Shown in pieces: positions 41,459 to 49,805 of a DNA stretch of 54,391 nt (within the stretch, counting starts at the first letter, position 1; each line of letters begins with the position of its first letter). The position numbers were made by a program, and so were the translations under genes. Below the pieces are notes generated by a model that was not told where the DNA came from, searched no databases, and was given only the letters and a program-made list of their open reading frames with translations. Source of the stretch: Candidatus Tayloriibacteriota bacterium (GTDB lineage: Bacteria; Patescibacteriota; Minisyncoccia; Phycocordibacterales; JARIHA01); the NCBI GenBank assembly GCA_029288475.1, contig JARIHA010000168.1, positions 1 to 54,391 on the forward strand. The letters are read 5' to 3'.

Positions 41459-43066
41459 TTAAAAGTTTGCGATCTGATCACCGGCATTCAATCCTGAAAT
41501 GACTTCGATCATGCCGTCTGAGCTTTCTTTTCCAGTAACGATCTTCTGTAGCGTAAGTTTTGCTCCTGCGGTATTTCCATTTTTTACCCCAGTTGCCAGC
41601 ATTACATAGCTTTCATTATTCTGGTTCACGACGCTTTGTGCAGGAATGATCAGATTGGCGCTTTCAGTTGCAGAATTGGTGCTGACGTTTGCCGTCATGC
41701 CTGATTTGATGCGATCGTCATTCTGGGCAAACTGCAAAGTGACTTTGTAAGAAGCAACGCCGTTGATCACGGTTTCCGCTGGATCAATCGCCACCACTTT
41801 TGCGGGAAAGTTTACAGAATTGCCGTATGCATCGAGAGTAACAGACGCGCTGTCACCAACAGTACTCTTGGTAATGTCATTTTCTGGAATGTATGTCTCC
41901 ACTTGAAACTGCGTATCTGAAATAAGAGAGATGACGGGAGAATTTGGCACGGCTATTTGCCCCACCTTTGCGTCCTGCTCTGTGACTTTTCCAGAGAACG
42001 GCGCACGGATGGCAGTTTTTGCCAAAGCTGACTGCAAGTTTTGTACGCTTGCCTCTGCCTGGGCTACCTGTGCCTGCTGAGCCTTAATGTCATCAGTCAC
42101 TCCTCCGGCCTGAGCCAATGTGAGCTGATTTTGCGCAAGAGTAAGAGCCGACTGAGCATTCTTAAATGCAGATTCAGCCGCTACCAAACCGCTCAATGAT
42201 GCACTTATAGTAGTACGGGCGGTTGATATGCTCAGTTTGTATCCATCAATAGTAGCCTGAGGAGTACTTGCACTTGCAGTCAATGAGTTTACTACCGAAG
42301 CCATCTGATCGAGGAATGATTTTACCTGATTGAGGCTGTTCTCTGACTGGGCAGTAGAAGCTGTTACTTGTGCGAGCGAAGCTCCTGATGAAGTGGTAGA
42401 AGAAATACCTGCGAGAGCAGTATTCCAATCGCTCAAAGTTTTCTCAATAACCACTCGGCTTAATTCTGTCTGACTTTCTAAATTGAAATCATTGACGGTT
42501 ACGGAAAGTTTAGGATTTGGAGTACGGGGATTATTGAAAAGTGCGTCCGCCTTGTTGTGAACGGCGTCGTCTGACTTTACGTATGCATCGGAAATAGTGC
42601 TTGCAAGCGCTTTCTGTGCGTTATTGAGAGCACTTTGGGCAGAAGCGATGTTGGTCTGATCGATCTGGATCTGTTCTGGACGTGCCCCTTGCTGAAGCTC
42701 GTTGAGCTTTGCGTTTTGTGCGGTAATGTTTGCATTTGCTTGTGCAAGCTGGGCTACTACGTCTGAACTGTCGAGCTGTGCCAAGATCTGGCCTGCAACC
42801 ACTTCGTCTCCGGCCTGAGCGTTTACCGCAACGATGCGGGCTGACTTTTCAAAGCTAAGCGCTACATTGTCGGCCGCTTTCACTATTCCAGTAGACTGGA
42901 CCTGCTCGGCAATACTGCCTTTTTGAACGGTATAGAAACTAAGGGGTGCCCTGGCCATTGAAGAATGGAACCAAAGGATACTTGCTCCAATAAGGATAAC
43001 GGCAAGAATAATCGCACTGATAAGGGGTTTATTTGATCTTGTTTTGTTGTTTGTATTGCTATTCAT
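41459..43066 (-). CDS. RND/MacA-type periplasmic adaptor (HlyD family)
   Basis: A 535-aa adaptor: N-terminal membrane helix (~13-31), lipoyl half-motifs (GIVKAADNVALSFEKSARIV... and IRAPFSGKVTEQDAKVGQI), a long alpha-helical coiled-coil hairpin between them (~95-340, Ala/Gln-rich), then beta-barrel and MacA-type end (QSVVNQNNESYVML). Ends 24 nt before the next adaptor. A TAGAAT with TGC before it lies ~10 nt before the ATG. Confidence 0.88.
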   Translation of the reverse strand: MNSNTNNKTRSNKPLISAIILAVILIGASILWFHSSMARAPLSFYTVQKGSIAEQVQSTGIVKAADNVALSFEKSARIVAVNAQAGDEVVAGQILAQLDSSDVVAQLAQANANITAQNAKLNELQQGARPEQIQIDQTNIASAQSALNNAQKALASTISDAYVKSDDAVHNKADALFNNPRTPNPKLSVTVNDFNLESQTELSRVVIEKTLSDWNTALAGISSTTSSGASLAQVTASTAQSENSLNQVKSFLDQMASVVNSLTASASTPQATIDGYKLSISTARTTISASLSGLVAAESAFKNAQSALTLAQNQLTLAQAGGVTDDIKAQQAQVAQAEASVQNLQSALAKTAIRAPFSGKVTEQDAKVGQIAVPNSPVISLISDTQFQVETYIPENDITKSTVGDSASVTLDAYGNSVNFPAKVVAIDPAETVINGVASYKVTLQFAQNDDRIKSGMTANVSTNSATESANLIIPAQSVVNQNNESYVMLATGVKNGNTAGAKLTLQKIVTGKESSDGMIEVISGLNAGDQIANF

Positions 43067-43182
43067 AAGTTCATTGATTCTAGCATAAATTACACATTTG
43101 TCACACTAAAAGCGTTATGCGGACGTTATACTTTACTTTGGCAACTAAAACTGTTGAGTTGTAAGGTTAAAATAAAAAGAAT

Positions 43183-43223
43183 AAAAAAATGGCACCAAGC
43201 AACTGGAGGAGTTGCGAGGTGCC
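43183..43223 (-). terminator. Strong terminator of a small transcript
   Basis: ggcacc/ggtgcc (43191-43196, 43218-43223) and gcaact/agttgc (43199-43204, 43210-43215) stacked across an AA/GA internal loop, then seven T on the minus strand. It is ~260 nt after dus. Confidence 0.9.
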
Positions 43224-43441
43224 GAAGTGTCAGCTGAGGCCGATATGAGGTGGCCGATTAAGTAGGGCTACCTTTATGGCCAAGAGCAGACAGGTCCGCG
43301 GGCGCCGGGGTCAAATCTGCCGGTCGAAGGAAAAAATGCGGGAGATCTTCTTGACGCCGCCGTGCCGGGGGATGCCCAGGAGGCCGGAAACAGCATTATT
43401 ATCACTCTTACAATTGGTACGCGCATTCATAATGAACGGGC
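43224..43441 (-). ncRNA. Small transcript, sRNA or tiny-protein mRNA
   Basis: Bounded by a near-consensus promoter (43448-43477) and a strong terminator (43183-43223). It is GC-rich and can form stems. Two short frames exist: 43311-43430 (39 aa, MNARTNCKSDNNAVSGLLGI...) and 43274-43426 (50 aa, starting MRVPIVRVIIMLFPASWA, hydrophobic). AAGGG stands 11-12 nt before the first ATG. I cannot tell whether it is coding. Confidence 0.55.
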
Positions 43442-43447
43442 CCTTAT

Positions 43448-43477
43448 AACTTAGCATGCAAATAGCTCGACTGTCAA
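43448..43477 (-). promoter_or_regulatory. Near-consensus promoter with extended -10
   Basis: TTGACA (43472-43477), 18-bp spacer, TAAGTT (43448-43453) preceded by TGC on the minus strand, starting just past the dus stop (43481). It would drive the small transcript ending at 43183. Confidence 0.7.
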
Positions 43478-43480
43478 GCT

Positions 43481-44563
43481 CTACGGCTGTTTTGTCAAAT
43501 AAGCCTTGATTATAGCCTCAACTTCGCCTGCCGAATTGGTCGCCATCAGCTCGGCGCGGAGTTCTGAGGCGCCTTCGAAGCCGTTTACGTATGCCTTGTA
43601 ATGTTTCTTCATGACGGAGAAATTCTTCGTTTCTCCCAAGATTTTTTCAAATAAATAGGTATGCTCCACGAGCACAGAGAGCTTTTCTTTGAGAGGAATC
43701 TCGCGGGCTCCAGCTGATACCTTCCGGTTTGCATCGAAAAGCCATGGATTACCAAAAATGGCCCGTCCAAGCATCACTCCGTCTGCCCCACTCTCTTGCG
43801 CCTTCTTGCGCGCATCCTCCAGGTCGAGCGCATCGCCGTTTCCAAAAATCAGCGTCTTGCTTCCCAGCTTGTCGCGCATCTCCACTACTTCACGGACATG
43901 CTCCCAGCGGGCGGGCACCTTCGACATTTCCTTTCTCGTGCGCGCATGTATCGTAAGGACGGCGATATTTTCTTCGAGAAGCGCCGGTACCCACGTTGCC
44001 AATTCGTTTTTATTGTATCCAATGCGCGTCTTCACCGAAATCGACAGAGGCTTCACTTCAATTCCTTTTTCTTTCATGTCGTCTGCAAATCGTTCAGCAC
44101 CACGAACAGCCGCACGGATCACTTCTTTTGCCAAAGGCGGATTCTTAATATGCCCTGCCCCTGCTCCCTGCTTCTCAATACTCTTGTCCGGACATCCCAT
44201 GTTTATATCCACCCCATCAAAGCCAAGCTCAGATGCGAGGTAAGCCGCCTTCTCCATCATCTCAGGTTTTGAACTAAAAAATTGCGCGATGATCGGTCGT
44301 TCTGCTCCCGTAAAAGCCAAATCTTTAATCAGCTTGTCATATCCTCCAAGAAAGAGACCGTCGGCAGAGACAAATTCTGTCCACAACGCATCAGGGCCAC
44401 CGAGCGGTTTCCCCATTCTGCTGTATTTGGCAATGATCTGGCGAAAAGGCGCGTCAGTAACATCTGCCATGGGCGCCATGACAAAAATCGGCTCGTTCTG
44501 GCCTGATAGCTTTGACTCAGCAAGCTTTTTTTCCTTGAGTTTTTCCCAAAATCCCCTATTCAT
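43481..44563 (-). CDS. dus: tRNA-dihydrouridine synthase
   Basis: A 360-aa FMN-dependent Dus enzyme that reduces specific uridines in tRNA. It has FVMAPMADVTDAPFRQII at the start, the catalytic Cys in INMGCPDKSIEKQGAG, LSISVKTRIGY, VLTIHARTR and GADGVMLGRAIFGNPWLF. The length and NMGCP motif fit the Dus family; subtype A/B/C not assigned. A TAGGAT with TGC before it lies 6 nt before the ATG. Confidence 0.92.
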   Translation of the reverse strand: MNRGFWEKLKEKKLAESKLSGQNEPIFVMAPMADVTDAPFRQIIAKYSRMGKPLGGPDALWTEFVSADGLFLGGYDKLIKDLAFTGAERPIIAQFFSSKPEMMEKAAYLASELGFDGVDINMGCPDKSIEKQGAGAGHIKNPPLAKEVIRAAVRGAERFADDMKEKGIEVKPLSISVKTRIGYNKNELATWVPALLEENIAVLTIHARTRKEMSKVPARWEHVREVVEMRDKLGSKTLIFGNGDALDLEDARKKAQESGADGVMLGRAIFGNPWLFDANRKVSAGAREIPLKEKLSVLVEHTYLFEKILGETKNFSVMKKHYKAYVNGFEGASELRAELMATNSAGEVEAIIKAYLTKQP

Positions 44564-44593
44564 TTGGCTATCCTAGCATAGATCTTGGGGTAT

Positions 44594-44619
44594 AAAAAAG
44601 TCACACCCAAAAGTGTGCC
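44594..44619 (-). terminator. Terminator after the DAHP synthase gene
   Basis: CACAC/GTGTG stem (44602-44606, 44613-44617) followed by six T on the minus strand, ~65 nt past the stop. Confidence 0.65.
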
Positions 44620-44683
44620 TGAACTAACCGAACTCAAATGAGAAACAAAACGCCTGCAGCCACATAGACTAGGTCGGACGATT

Positions 44684-45778
44684 TTACCGAAGACGCTCTG
44701 CTTCGGACAAAATTAATCTTTCGGTCTCTTCCCAACCCAAGCATTTATCCGTGACAGAGATGTGGGGATTCAAACTTGCCAGGCTGGCAAAAGTTGGCGG
44801 ATCAGGAATAGCCTGATTGCCATGCATGAGATTGCTTTCCAGCATGGCGCCAACAATATACGGACTATCTGCGCAAACTTGGCGTATCACGTCCTGAAGG
44901 GCTTCACGTTGCCGACGAAAGTCCCCACTGCAATTCTGATGACTGCAGTCAATCACCACAGAAGTAGAAACACCATTCAGCGCCAACTGCGTTCCCGCTT
45001 CCATGACGTGCTGAACCTCATAATTGGGACGCCCGTTACTGCCCCGCAAGACAAGATGTGTTGTAGGATTTCCCTTCGTGCAAATTACTGCACATTGGCC
45101 GCCAGAATTAACCCCAAGAAAAGCCTGGGGGCCTTTGGATGCCTTCATGGCTTCGATAACGGTCTTGATACTACCGTCGGTGGGATTTTTCATCCCTACC
45201 GACATCGAAAGACCGCTGGCCATCTGGCGATGGGTTTGTGATTCGATCGTACGAGCGCCCACGCACCCCCAACTAACGAGGTCGGCAATGTAAGCAGGAA
45301 TGATAGGCTCAAGAAACTCCGTAGCCACCGGCATGCCAAGTTCTGCCAAGGTGAGCAAAAGACCACGAGCCACGCGCAATCCCTTTTCCATATCATACGA
45401 ACCGTTCATGTCAGGATCATTAATGAGACCTCTCCAACCGATGCTAGTGCGAGGTTTTTCGAAATAGACTCGCATGACGATTTCCATCTGATCAGCAACC
45501 AGGCCCCGAAGACGGACCAAGTATTGGGCATAGAGTTCTGCCGCTTCGACATTGTGGACCGAGCAGGGCCCGACGATCATGAGGAAACGAGGATCTTTTC
45601 TGGCGAGAATGTTTGAGATCGTTTCTCGCTGAGAAAATATTGTCTGGTTAATCTTGGCCGAAGTAGGCTGGGAATTGCGATAATCCTGAGGGGATGGCAG
45701 CAATTTCACACTGCGCACATTCACATCGATGGTTTGGGGAGAAGCTTCGCTAACGACTGCTGTATTTGTTGTACTCAT
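44684..45778 (-). CDS. 3-deoxy-7-phosphoheptulonate synthase, class I
   Basis: A 364-aa DAHP synthase (AroF/G/H type) that condenses PEP and erythrose 4-phosphate, the first step of the shikimate pathway. It has LMIVGPCSVHNVEAA, RVYFEKPRTSIGWRGLINDP, GARTIESQTHRQMASG, GMKNPTDGS, IDCSHQNCSGDF. The metal-binding Cys, His, Glu are present. No other shikimate gene is in the window; many CPR lack the pathway, so this is a notable gene. Its leader carries a terminator-like hairpin. Confidence 0.93.
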   Translation of the reverse strand: MSTTNTAVVSEASPQTIDVNVRSVKLLPSPQDYRNSQPTSAKINQTIFSQRETISNILARKDPRFLMIVGPCSVHNVEAAELYAQYLVRLRGLVADQMEIVMRVYFEKPRTSIGWRGLINDPDMNGSYDMEKGLRVARGLLLTLAELGMPVATEFLEPIIPAYIADLVSWGCVGARTIESQTHRQMASGLSMSVGMKNPTDGSIKTVIEAMKASKGPQAFLGVNSGGQCAVICTKGNPTTHLVLRGSNGRPNYEVQHVMEAGTQLALNGVSTSVVIDCSHQNCSGDFRRQREALQDVIRQVCADSPYIVGAMLESNLMHGNQAIPDPPTFASLASLNPHISVTDKCLGWEETERLILSEAERLR

Positions 45779-45841
45779 AAGGTATTAAGTTTTCAACGAC
45801 CTGCTGATTGCACTCTCTTCCCACCAAGGAAAAAAGTTTAC

Positions 45842-45870
45842 AAAAATGAGCCCTTCAAGGACTCATTTTT
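45842..45870 (-). terminator. Terminator or attenuator before the DAHP synthase gene
   Basis: aaaaatgag (45842-45850) pairs with ctcattttt (45862-45870), and T-rich sequence follows on the minus strand. It can end the ClpC-like transcript (stop at 46012) or, as it lies 64 nt before the DAHP synthase ATG, act as an attenuator. The TATTAT at 45957-45962 (minus strand) could start a leader that includes it. Confidence 0.6.
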
Positions 45871-46011
45871 ACTTACTATTGAGATCTTAGAGAAGATGCA
45901 CAGTTATTAAGCAAAGACGAGCCCTCGAATCGAGGCCCAAAAGGAAATAAAAAAGCTATAATACTGTGCACTATTCGAAATCATTATGGTTACCATGCTA
46001 GCACTGCCGAG

Positions 46012-48414
46012 CTAGCTTTGCAAATCGGCGGCAGTAAGAGAAAGAGTACTTCCAGGAAGCGCCTCGCCAGAAATGATCTTCTTTGCGACTGCCTGCTCCA
46101 CTGTCTCCTGGATCGCTCTGTTCATTGAACGGGCGCCGAACTTTGTGTCGGTGCCGGTAGTAATAAGAAAGTCTACCAACTCCGGAGTGATCACCAGCGT
46201 GATTCCCTTGTCTTCGAGTCGCTGTGCAAGTTTCTTGAGCATCAAGTCGGCAATCTTCGTAAGATGTTCTTTATCAAGCGGATGAAAGAGTATGACGGCA
46301 TCGAAGCGGTTGAGTAGTTCTGGGCGAAACATTCCTTCGGCCACGATCGCATTGATAATATCCGGCTTTTGCTTTTCCAGATTTTCTCCTGCTTGGACTG
46401 ATTTGAAAATAAGGTCGCTGGCGGCGTTTGAAGTGGCAATGATGATTGTGTTACGGGCATTTACTTTTTTTCCATTCATATCGGAGAAAAATCCTTCGTC
46501 AAGAATCTGCAAAAATAAATCCTGCACATCCTTGCCAGTTTTCTCAAATTCATCGAGCAAAAGCACCCCGTATTGTTTGTCGCGGAGCATCTCAGAAAGA
46601 ATTCCCGGACGGCTGTTTTCAAAAGAACCCATCAAGCGACTGAGCGCGTCAGCACCCTTGTACTCAGACATGTCGAGGCGCAATATTTGATCGTCTTTTC
46701 CAAAGAAAGTGTGAGCCAACGCCTTAGTAGTTTCTGTTTTTCCCACACCAGTTGGACCCAAGAACAAGAATGAACCAATGGGACGATTGGGATTGTTGAT
46801 ACCTGAACGGGCACGGCGCATCGCATTACTGATTGCTTTGATGGCCTCATCCTGTCCAATGATTCTTTCATGAAGAATTGATTCTAATTTGAGCAATTTT
46901 TCACTTTCCGTATGATCGATCTTTCCGAGCGGTATGCCAGTCTTCTGCTCTACTAAAGCAAGAATGTCTTCTTTAAGAATTACCGTCTTTCCCGACTGCT
47001 TGATGCGCGGAATCATTTCATCCACCAAGTCTCTCGCCTTATCCAGTCCGCCATCCTGATCAAAATACTGCTCTATACTCTGAGCAAGCTGTCGGATAGC
47101 TCCATAAGTGAAAAAGAATTTTTGTGTTGCTTCGTACCGCTCTATTTCATGTTCGAGAAGATGGATCAATCCCTGGTCAGCCAGTTCCTTGAGAGTAACC
47201 TTTTCAAAACGATTCATGAGCACCGCATTCGGCTCGAGAATCTGACTAAACGTCTGATGATCTGCAAGAGCTACCACTCTGGTATCGGACGAAGTGAGGT
47301 ATGGATCAAGAAGTTCTGCCACATCGCTTCCAATACCCTTGGCGCTCTGAATAAACTCAGGAAAATGCTTGAATACCAAAATAATATTTCCTGCACGCAC
47401 CGCTTCATTGAGCATGATGATGAATTGCTTTTCAAATTCACTTTTTTCTCTGGTGGCGGCAATTAAGGCCAATGTATCAATGGCAATCAGTCTTCGGTGC
47501 TCGATCTCAGGAAGAGCGCTTCCCTCACGAATCTTTCGGGCAAGATAATAAACTACATCAAGCTTACTGCCTCCGGAATCGCCAATAATAAGAACATTTG
47601 CTTCGCGAGGGCGGGAAAGGATCGTCTCAACTGTTTTTTCTTCAGCAATCAACTGTTCGGATTCAAGCGTCACTTCAACGCTTTCTTTATCAAATACGAG
47701 ATCCTGTCCAAATTTATCAAGGAAAAAAGTTTGTCCATACGCCCAATCCTTTGCCAATCCTGGAATTCTGCCGAGCTCGTCTTCGCTCCACCATCGATGA
47801 GCAGTAGATATCTGCGCCTCTCTTCGCTCAAACCAATCAGCAGCTCCAGCGATATCCTCCTTTTTTATATCATGAGAAAGAATGAACTGTTTTAATACAT
47901 GATCCGTGTCTAATACAATTGTAAGAAATGCGCTCAAGGTCATGCCTGGGAAAAATTTTCCAACCCCTTCGGTTCCAATAATTTCTTCCAGAGAATACTT
48001 CCTGCCTCTCTCGGCAAGAAACTTCTTAACCGCAGTTTGACCCACGCCCGAACGCAATAGGATCCACCTACCCGCATCTGACTGTAAAAAGGTTAGAGTA
48101 ACGTCGCCCTTTACCCTGCTCTCTTCGAGAAGCGCGGCGAGCTCAAAAGAAATGTTCTCTTCTTCGCCACGGAAATAATGTGAGTTATAGAAAAACTCAA
48201 AATTGATAAGCAAAAGCCATACGGAAGAAAGAAGGAAAAATATTCCCTTAAGCGTGTCGGTAGATTTTCCCAAAAAGATGGTAACAATGACCACGGCCAA
48301 AAAAATGCCGAGAACGGAGCGGAAAAACTTTCGATGCTTTGGCTCGATGATCTCATCAAGAAGAATAGCCGGTCGATAGAGTTTTATTTGTTTTTGAAGC
48401 GCTTGAGAGAGCAT
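46012..48414 (-). CDS. Membrane-anchored ClpC/ClpB-like AAA+ ATPase with degenerate D1
   Basis: An 800-aa protein. Two membrane helices near residues 31-75 (FFRSVLGIFLAVVIVTIFLG; GIFFLLSSVWLLLINF) replace the soluble start of ClpC, followed by a Clp_N-like region. The first AAA module (~260-440) has a changed Walker A (GDSGGSKLD) and no acidic Walker B (IILVFKHFPEF), so it is probably inactive. The second (~520-790) is intact: GPTGVGKTE (~550), VLLLDEFEKTG, ATSNAAS, and RPELLNRFD. It probably unfolds substrates at the membrane; no ClpP is adjacent. Confidence 0.9.
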   Translation of the reverse strand: MLSQALQKQIKLYRPAILLDEIIEPKHRKFFRSVLGIFLAVVIVTIFLGKSTDTLKGIFFLLSSVWLLLINFEFFYNSHYFRGEEENISFELAALLEESRVKGDVTLTFLQSDAGRWILLRSGVGQTAVKKFLAERGRKYSLEEIIGTEGVGKFFPGMTLSAFLTIVLDTDHVLKQFILSHDIKKEDIAGAADWFERREAQISTAHRWWSEDELGRIPGLAKDWAYGQTFFLDKFGQDLVFDKESVEVTLESEQLIAEEKTVETILSRPREANVLIIGDSGGSKLDVVYYLARKIREGSALPEIEHRRLIAIDTLALIAATREKSEFEKQFIIMLNEAVRAGNIILVFKHFPEFIQSAKGIGSDVAELLDPYLTSSDTRVVALADHQTFSQILEPNAVLMNRFEKVTLKELADQGLIHLLEHEIERYEATQKFFFTYGAIRQLAQSIEQYFDQDGGLDKARDLVDEMIPRIKQSGKTVILKEDILALVEQKTGIPLGKIDHTESEKLLKLESILHERIIGQDEAIKAISNAMRRARSGINNPNRPIGSFLFLGPTGVGKTETTKALAHTFFGKDDQILRLDMSEYKGADALSRLMGSFENSRPGILSEMLRDKQYGVLLLDEFEKTGKDVQDLFLQILDEGFFSDMNGKKVNARNTIIIATSNAASDLIFKSVQAGENLEKQKPDIINAIVAEGMFRPELLNRFDAVILFHPLDKEHLTKIADLMLKKLAQRLEDKGITLVITPELVDFLITTGTDTKFGARSMNRAIQETVEQAVAKKIISGEALPGSTLSLTAADLQS

Positions 48415-48418
48415 GTGA

Positions 48419-48805
48419 TTAAAATATGAGTATAAGACCCTTTATAAAAAAGAATACGATCAATACAGGAAGGCAGATCCAAAGGAGCGTCAGGACGATT
48501 TCGCAAAGAAAAGCCAATACAAGCAAGACCATTCCTACAAAGATCAGAGAGGCGCGAAACATCATACCCACAACACGCATAATCGAATTGATAATAAAGC
48601 GTCCAAATTTATCCGCGGCAGACTCCCCGCGATTCTTATGCACGTCTAGCCTTTTCCATGGAGCAAAAAAGGTTTTAGTGAGAATCGGGATTGAGAAGAA
48701 ATAGTAGAGAAACCACAGGATATTTTTGGCGTTGCGAAAGATGTCGGCAAAGGCCAGAGTATAGTGCCAAACGAGATAGGAAATACCAAGCTTGAGTGTT
48801 TTCAT
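48419..48805 (-). CDS. Small membrane protein next to the ClpC-like gene
   Basis: A 128-aa protein with hydrophobic segments around residues 30-45 and 80-125 (FRASLIFVGMVLLVLAFLCEIVLTLLWICL). It ends 4 nt before the ClpC-like ATG, so the two are probably translated together and may form one membrane complex. Family unknown to me. TATAAT lies 8 nt before the ATG. Confidence 0.75.
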   Translation of the reverse strand: MKTLKLGISYLVWHYTLAFADIFRNAKNILWFLYYFFSIPILTKTFFAPWKRLDVHKNRGESAADKFGRFIINSIMRVVGMMFRASLIFVGMVLLVLAFLCEIVLTLLWICLPVLIVFFFIKGLILIF

Positions 48806-48813
48806 TACTTCTT

Positions 48814-48819
48814 ATTATA
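48814..48819 (-). promoter_or_regulatory. -10 box of a probable leaderless promoter
   Basis: TATAAT on the minus strand, 8 nt before the ATG at 48805, inside the gap after the ftsQ-like gene. Confidence 0.6.
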
Positions 48820-48823
48820 CCTT

Positions 48824-49801
48824 CTACCTCGTCTTATAGTAAATGTCGTCGCTATAACGAAGATCTATATAATCAAGATCGAGCTTTCCCTTCTTAAGCT
48901 CAGAAACGGTCTGATTAATCAGTGCCGCTTGGGTACTAGTGCTATTTGTAGGAGAAGTAGTTGACGGCGACGCAGATCCTCCAAAGAAATTAAGATGGGT
49001 CGAATTCTTATCCATGAATAACTTCAACTTTTGCAAAGTGACAGTCATGTCCAAGCGATTATCAAGAAACAGTCTTATGCCATTACTTAGTATTACTTCT
49101 GTCTGAATAGGATCTTTCACGAAGATACTGATCGTTCGCAAATTTAGATTGGAACGCAAGAGAGTAGACAGATCATCAAATCGCTTGAATGCCGTAGTAT
49201 CAAGATACTGAGCTCCAACTGGAGTTGTGCTTGCATTAGGCCCTGTTATCGCGCCGTAAAACTTCACGAAGACATCGCCGGAGAAAAGCGGCGAGTCAGA
49301 AAAGATAAACCCCGTACTGTCCACAAAGTAACACTGCTCGCTCAGCTTATTGGTTACCGGATCAACAACGACAACTTTATTAGCATCATCAGTCGTCCGT
49401 CCGCACCATACAGCCTCAGGCTTCTTTTCCGTTACTGCAATAGTGAGCGTGGTAAATTTATCGATCGTAATGCGCACATCGGAAATTCGATTCCACGTTT
49501 TCTTTATTGCCGCGGCAATATCCTCTTTTGGGTAAATAAAACTATTTGCTTTAGGGAAAAGACCGAGATATTTTTGATCAATAACGCTAAAGACCAAGTC
49601 CTGAATATCCTTGGTTGGAGTGACTTCGTTCCCCTCTACAGTGATCTGCTGAATAGTAGTCGAAGGAAGTTTTGAGAAATACACAGCGGCGCAAAAAACG
49701 ACAATAGCCAGAATCGACAAAAGCACCAGAAGAATATACCGATGCTTTTTCCTTTCTTTGGCAAATTTCTGAGAGGATAACGTTGATCTTCTCTTGAGCA
49801 T
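48824..49801 (-). CDS. FtsQ/DivIB-type POTRA protein
   Basis: A 325-aa single-pass membrane protein: basic cytoplasmic start, membrane helix ~22-43 (YILLVLLSILAIVVFCAAVYF), then a POTRA domain (IQQITVEGNEVTPTKDIQDLV, ~50-120) and an FtsQ-like beta domain. It is expected to act in the divisome. It follows serS after 4 nt. It ends ~20 nt before the small membrane protein gene. Confidence 0.8.
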   Translation of the reverse strand: MLKRRSTLSSQKFAKERKKHRYILLVLLSILAIVVFCAAVYFSKLPSTTIQQITVEGNEVTPTKDIQDLVFSVIDQKYLGLFPKANSFIYPKEDIAAAIKKTWNRISDVRITIDKFTTLTIAVTEKKPEAVWCGRTTDDANKVVVVDPVTNKLSEQCYFVDSTGFIFSDSPLFSGDVFVKFYGAITGPNASTTPVGAQYLDTTAFKRFDDLSTLLRSNLNLRTISIFVKDPIQTEVILSNGIRLFLDNRLDMTVTLQKLKLFMDKNSTHLNFFGGSASPSTTSPTNSTSTQAALINQTVSELKKGKLDLDYIDLRYSDDIYYKTR

Positions 49802-49805
49802 GATG

